Below, piece by piece: positions 61,974 through 64,000 of a stretch of DNA of 64,000 nucleotides; positions within the stretch are counted from its first letter, which is position 1, and each line of letters starts with the position of its first letter. The notes under the pieces are model-generated. The model was not told the DNA's origin. It saw only the letters and a list, made by a program, of their open reading frames with translations, and did no database searches. A program made the translations under genes and the position numbers. Source of the DNA: Flavobacterium sp. K5-23 (GTDB taxonomy: Bacteria; Bacteroidota; Bacteroidia; Flavobacteriales; Flavobacteriaceae); the NCBI RefSeq assembly GCF_023278045.1, contig NZ_CP056783.1:930001-994000 (forward strand), written 5' to 3'.

Positions 61974-64000
61974 TTAATTTACTTTAATGCTGTCCATTGC
62001 AATTTTTGTTTTTTCTTTTTGGAGTGGATTTAGAGTTGGATTAAGTTGAGGTTGTTCAACAATGGTTGTGCTTAATTTTATCTTCTGCTTGATCACTACG
62101 GCATCGTTCAACACAAAAGGGGTTGGCATCATCCAATTTTCTCTTTTCGAAATAGTAAATAAAGGATTCGACATCAAATCAAATGAACTTTCCATTAATT
62201 CCATATCAAATTCAGTTCCTGCATTAATTACAAATTGAAGCTCTAATGGAGCGTTATTCACAACATAATAACTCAAAACCTTCTTGCCATTTCTTTTAAA
62301 AACAGCTCCGTTTTTATCTATTGCTTTAGCGCCATTGGCAATTAAATTATTGATCTCCATTTTTTCATTGGCAAAAATATCATAACGATTGACTTTTCGA
62401 TTTGGGGTAATTCGTAGTTTTATAAATCTTTCGTTGTCAACTATGCTGTTTTCAAGAAATTCGATAGTTGGTTTCTGAATGAATTTTTTAGGTGCTTCTG
62501 TGGCATAGGTAAACCCTGAATTGTATTTGCTGAATAAAGGCGTTTGATTCAGGTTTTTAGCTGCTTTCGGGTTTTCACCCAAATAGCTTTTAGTCCAAGA
62601 ATCTAGGTTGGTGTCGTATGTTGCCCAGTTCGCTTTGTCTGTATCTGCATCATAGATGTATAATAAACTATTGGATTTAGCTTTTCCTAATTCGTAACCC
62701 GATTCGTAGTGTGCTTTCGCAAAAAATCCGATGGCTATGAATAAAAAGATAGTGGACCACAATCTTTTATTGGCGAAAGCCTGAAAAACAGGCAATAGCA
62801 ATCCAAAAGTTAAAACAGTCAGTAAGGCACTTCCAAAAAGCACTTTTAATCCAAGACCGATAGGGAACATTTGGATAAAAGGCGCGATGAGTAACAAGGC
62901 AGGAATGCAAAACAACAAGTACAAATTGAGACTTGATTTTTGGGTAAGGATGAAATAAGCAAATGAAAACAAACCAAAATAAACAGGGATAATTAAAAAT
63001 CCAGCACCTTTAAGACTATAAACTATCAATCCATTGATGATAAGCCATAAAATTAGTGGTGCAACATATTGATTTATTGTTGCTTTTTTGAATGTTGAAG
63101 TTGTGTAGAACGCAAAGCATATAGATAAACTTAATGCGACAAAAGCGGCAATATAAGAATGACCGTTGTAGGTAAAGCCGTTTAGTAAATCATTGTATTG
63201 TGGATAAACTAAAAGCAATCCTTTCCACCCGAAATAGGTTACTAATCCCGTTATAATTAGAGATCCTAATAAAGGAATAAACCCTTTTAGGATAGCCGGT
63301 AACGAAATTATTCGTTTAGCAATTCCAATAAACAGTAATAATATAAATAGTGCTATTGCTATAATTAGCATTGGTAAAACCCAGTCAAAAGGATAGCTTA
63401 TAAACGTAAAAGGAATATTAAAATAGACATAATCTTCTGTTGCTTGAGTAGTGTTCAAATTAGCATTCGAAAAATAATTCAAAAGCGGCATTAAATAACT
63501 GCCTTGATGCGCTAAGCTGTTTGGGTTTAAATGATTGATATCGTCCTGAGCCGTGTGGTAATTGTAATGATCGTCTATAAATGCAAAGTTAAAACCCTGA
63601 ATGTTTCCTTGTCCTCTAAATACGGTCAAGTCAGTATCGTTAGGCAACATTTTGTAAATGCTATACATCAAAGAATTAGAAACCGGAAAGCTTGCATTTG
63701 CAGCAGCAAATTCTTTTACAAGTCCTGAGTTTCCTTTGTTGGTTTCCATTAACATATAACTAGGGCCCGAGGTTCCTCTAGCTTCAAAATTCAGCACCAA
63801 GCCTACTTCTTTTGCCCAATGGTGTTTAGTCACAAATAAAGCGGCACCATTTAATCCTAATTCTTCCGCATCAGTAAACAGAATTATGATGTCGTTTTTG
63901 TGTTGCTTTTTATTGTGTATAAAAGCGCGTACACTTTCAAGAATTGTGGCTACGCCAGTTCCTGCATCGCTAGCTCCGTGTGAGTAGGAGTGAGGAGCGC
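61974..64000 (-). CDS. M28-family peptidase with C-terminal membrane domain (5' end beyond window)
   Basis: At least 675 residues; the gene enters from the right edge. The first visible residues APHSYSHGASDAGTGVATILES hold the bridging metal-ligand Asp of M28 aminopeptidases. IILFTDAEELGLNGAALF has the catalytic Glu pair, and LNFEARGTSGPSYM and HYNYHTAQDDINHLNP add further family blocks. About eight membrane helices follow (about residues 200-440 of the visible part), then a soluble C-terminal domain. Other M28 proteins with membrane tails are known in Bacteroidota. The apparent start at 63833 (GTG) is internal. Confidence 0.92.
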   Translation of the reverse strand, partial: APHSYSHGASDAGTGVATILESVRAFIHNKKQHKNDIIILFTDAEELGLNGAALFVTKHHWAKEVGLVLNFEARGTSGPSYMLMETNKGNSGLVKEFAAANASFPVSNSLMYSIYKMLPNDTDLTVFRGQGNIQGFNFAFIDDHYNYHTAQDDINHLNPNSLAHQGSYLMPLLNYFSNANLNTTQATEDYVYFNIPFTFISYPFDWVLPMLIIAIALFILLLFIGIAKRIISLPAILKGFIPLLGSLIITGLVTYFGWKGLLLVYPQYNDLLNGFTYNGHSYIAAFVALSLSICFAFYTTSTFKKATINQYVAPLILWLIINGLIVYSLKGAGFLIIPVYFGLFSFAYFILTQKSSLNLYLLFCIPALLLIAPFIQMFPIGLGLKVLFGSALLTVLTFGLLLPVFQAFANKRLWSTIFLFIAIGFFAKAHYESGYELGKAKSNSLLYIYDADTDKANWATYDTNLDSWTKSYLGENPKAAKNLNQTPLFSKYNSGFTYATEAPKKFIQKPTIEFLENSIVDNERFIKLRITPNRKVNRYDIFANEKMEINNLIANGAKAIDKNGAVFKRNGKKVLSYYVVNNAPLELQFVINAGTEFDMELMESSFDLMSNPLFTISKRENWMMPTPFVLNDAVVIKQKIKLSTTIVEQPQLNPTLNPLQKEKTKIAMDSIKVN

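Overview
The window looks like chromosome of a Flavobacterium-type bacterium (Bacteroidota, Flavobacteriaceae). The DNA is A+T-rich. Many genes are preceded by the Bacteroidota promoter core TAnnTTTG rather than by a Shine-Dalgarno sequence. The gene content also fits: the gliding lipoprotein gldH, several TonB-dependent receptors (TBDRs) with N-terminal carboxypeptidase-like domains, many short lipoproteins, and DUF4856/imelysin proteins.

Layout. 1-261 is the start of an enoyl-CoA hydratase. 271-12109 is a heme biosynthesis region: a NtrY-like sensor kinase, hemJ and hemH on the minus strand; an AraC-type regulator divergent from hemA; then hemA, hemC, hemD, hemE, hemF and hemB on the plus strand. 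A GxxExxY gene bracketed by short inverted repeats and an outer-membrane protein gene are embedded in it. 12179-24874 is housekeeping: cytochrome c, MGMT, an exonuclease, an SpmA/SpmB-like membrane protein, class I fumarase, scoAB, PBP1A, gldH, ricT and a tRNA hydroxylase of the TrhO family. 25299-29137 holds small lipoproteins and redox proteins.

29278-34252 is a probable manganese (or iron) uptake locus: a TBDR divergent from an Nramp-UspA fusion and a DtxR/MntR-family repressor, with a palindromic operator candidate between them. 35257-41447 is a probable iron uptake operon (DUF4856, imelysin, HTTM protein, TBDR). 41589-47536 is TBDR - YfiR-like - PAS sensor, and the sensor lacks any kinase domain. 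48108-50578 is feoAB plus a 41-residue FeoB-associated cysteine-rich protein. An identical 18-nt element lies immediately before the start codons of feoA and the DUF4856 gene, and probably joins them in one metal regulon. 50688-55777 has a Sco1-like protein and two tandem M13 metallopeptidases.

55958-59898 is the most unusual part: a toxin/immunity island. A lipoprotein carries a Tae4-like amidase domain and overlaps a Tai4-like immunity lipoprotein. Downstream are an orphan C-terminal toxin fragment and candidate orphan immunity genes. The toxin's export signal lies directly behind seven copies of a 7-bp repeat, in an open frame with no standard start codon, which suggests a phase-variable switch. 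60086-64000 has an EamA transporter, an NAD-dependent epimerase and the C-terminal part of an M28 peptidase.

Several intergenic repeat families recur: a REP-like hairpin (four copies), a TTAACCATTAAG repeat (four copies), a 207-bp nested palindrome and simple-sequence arrays. No tRNA, rRNA, CRISPR array or intact insertion sequence was recognised.
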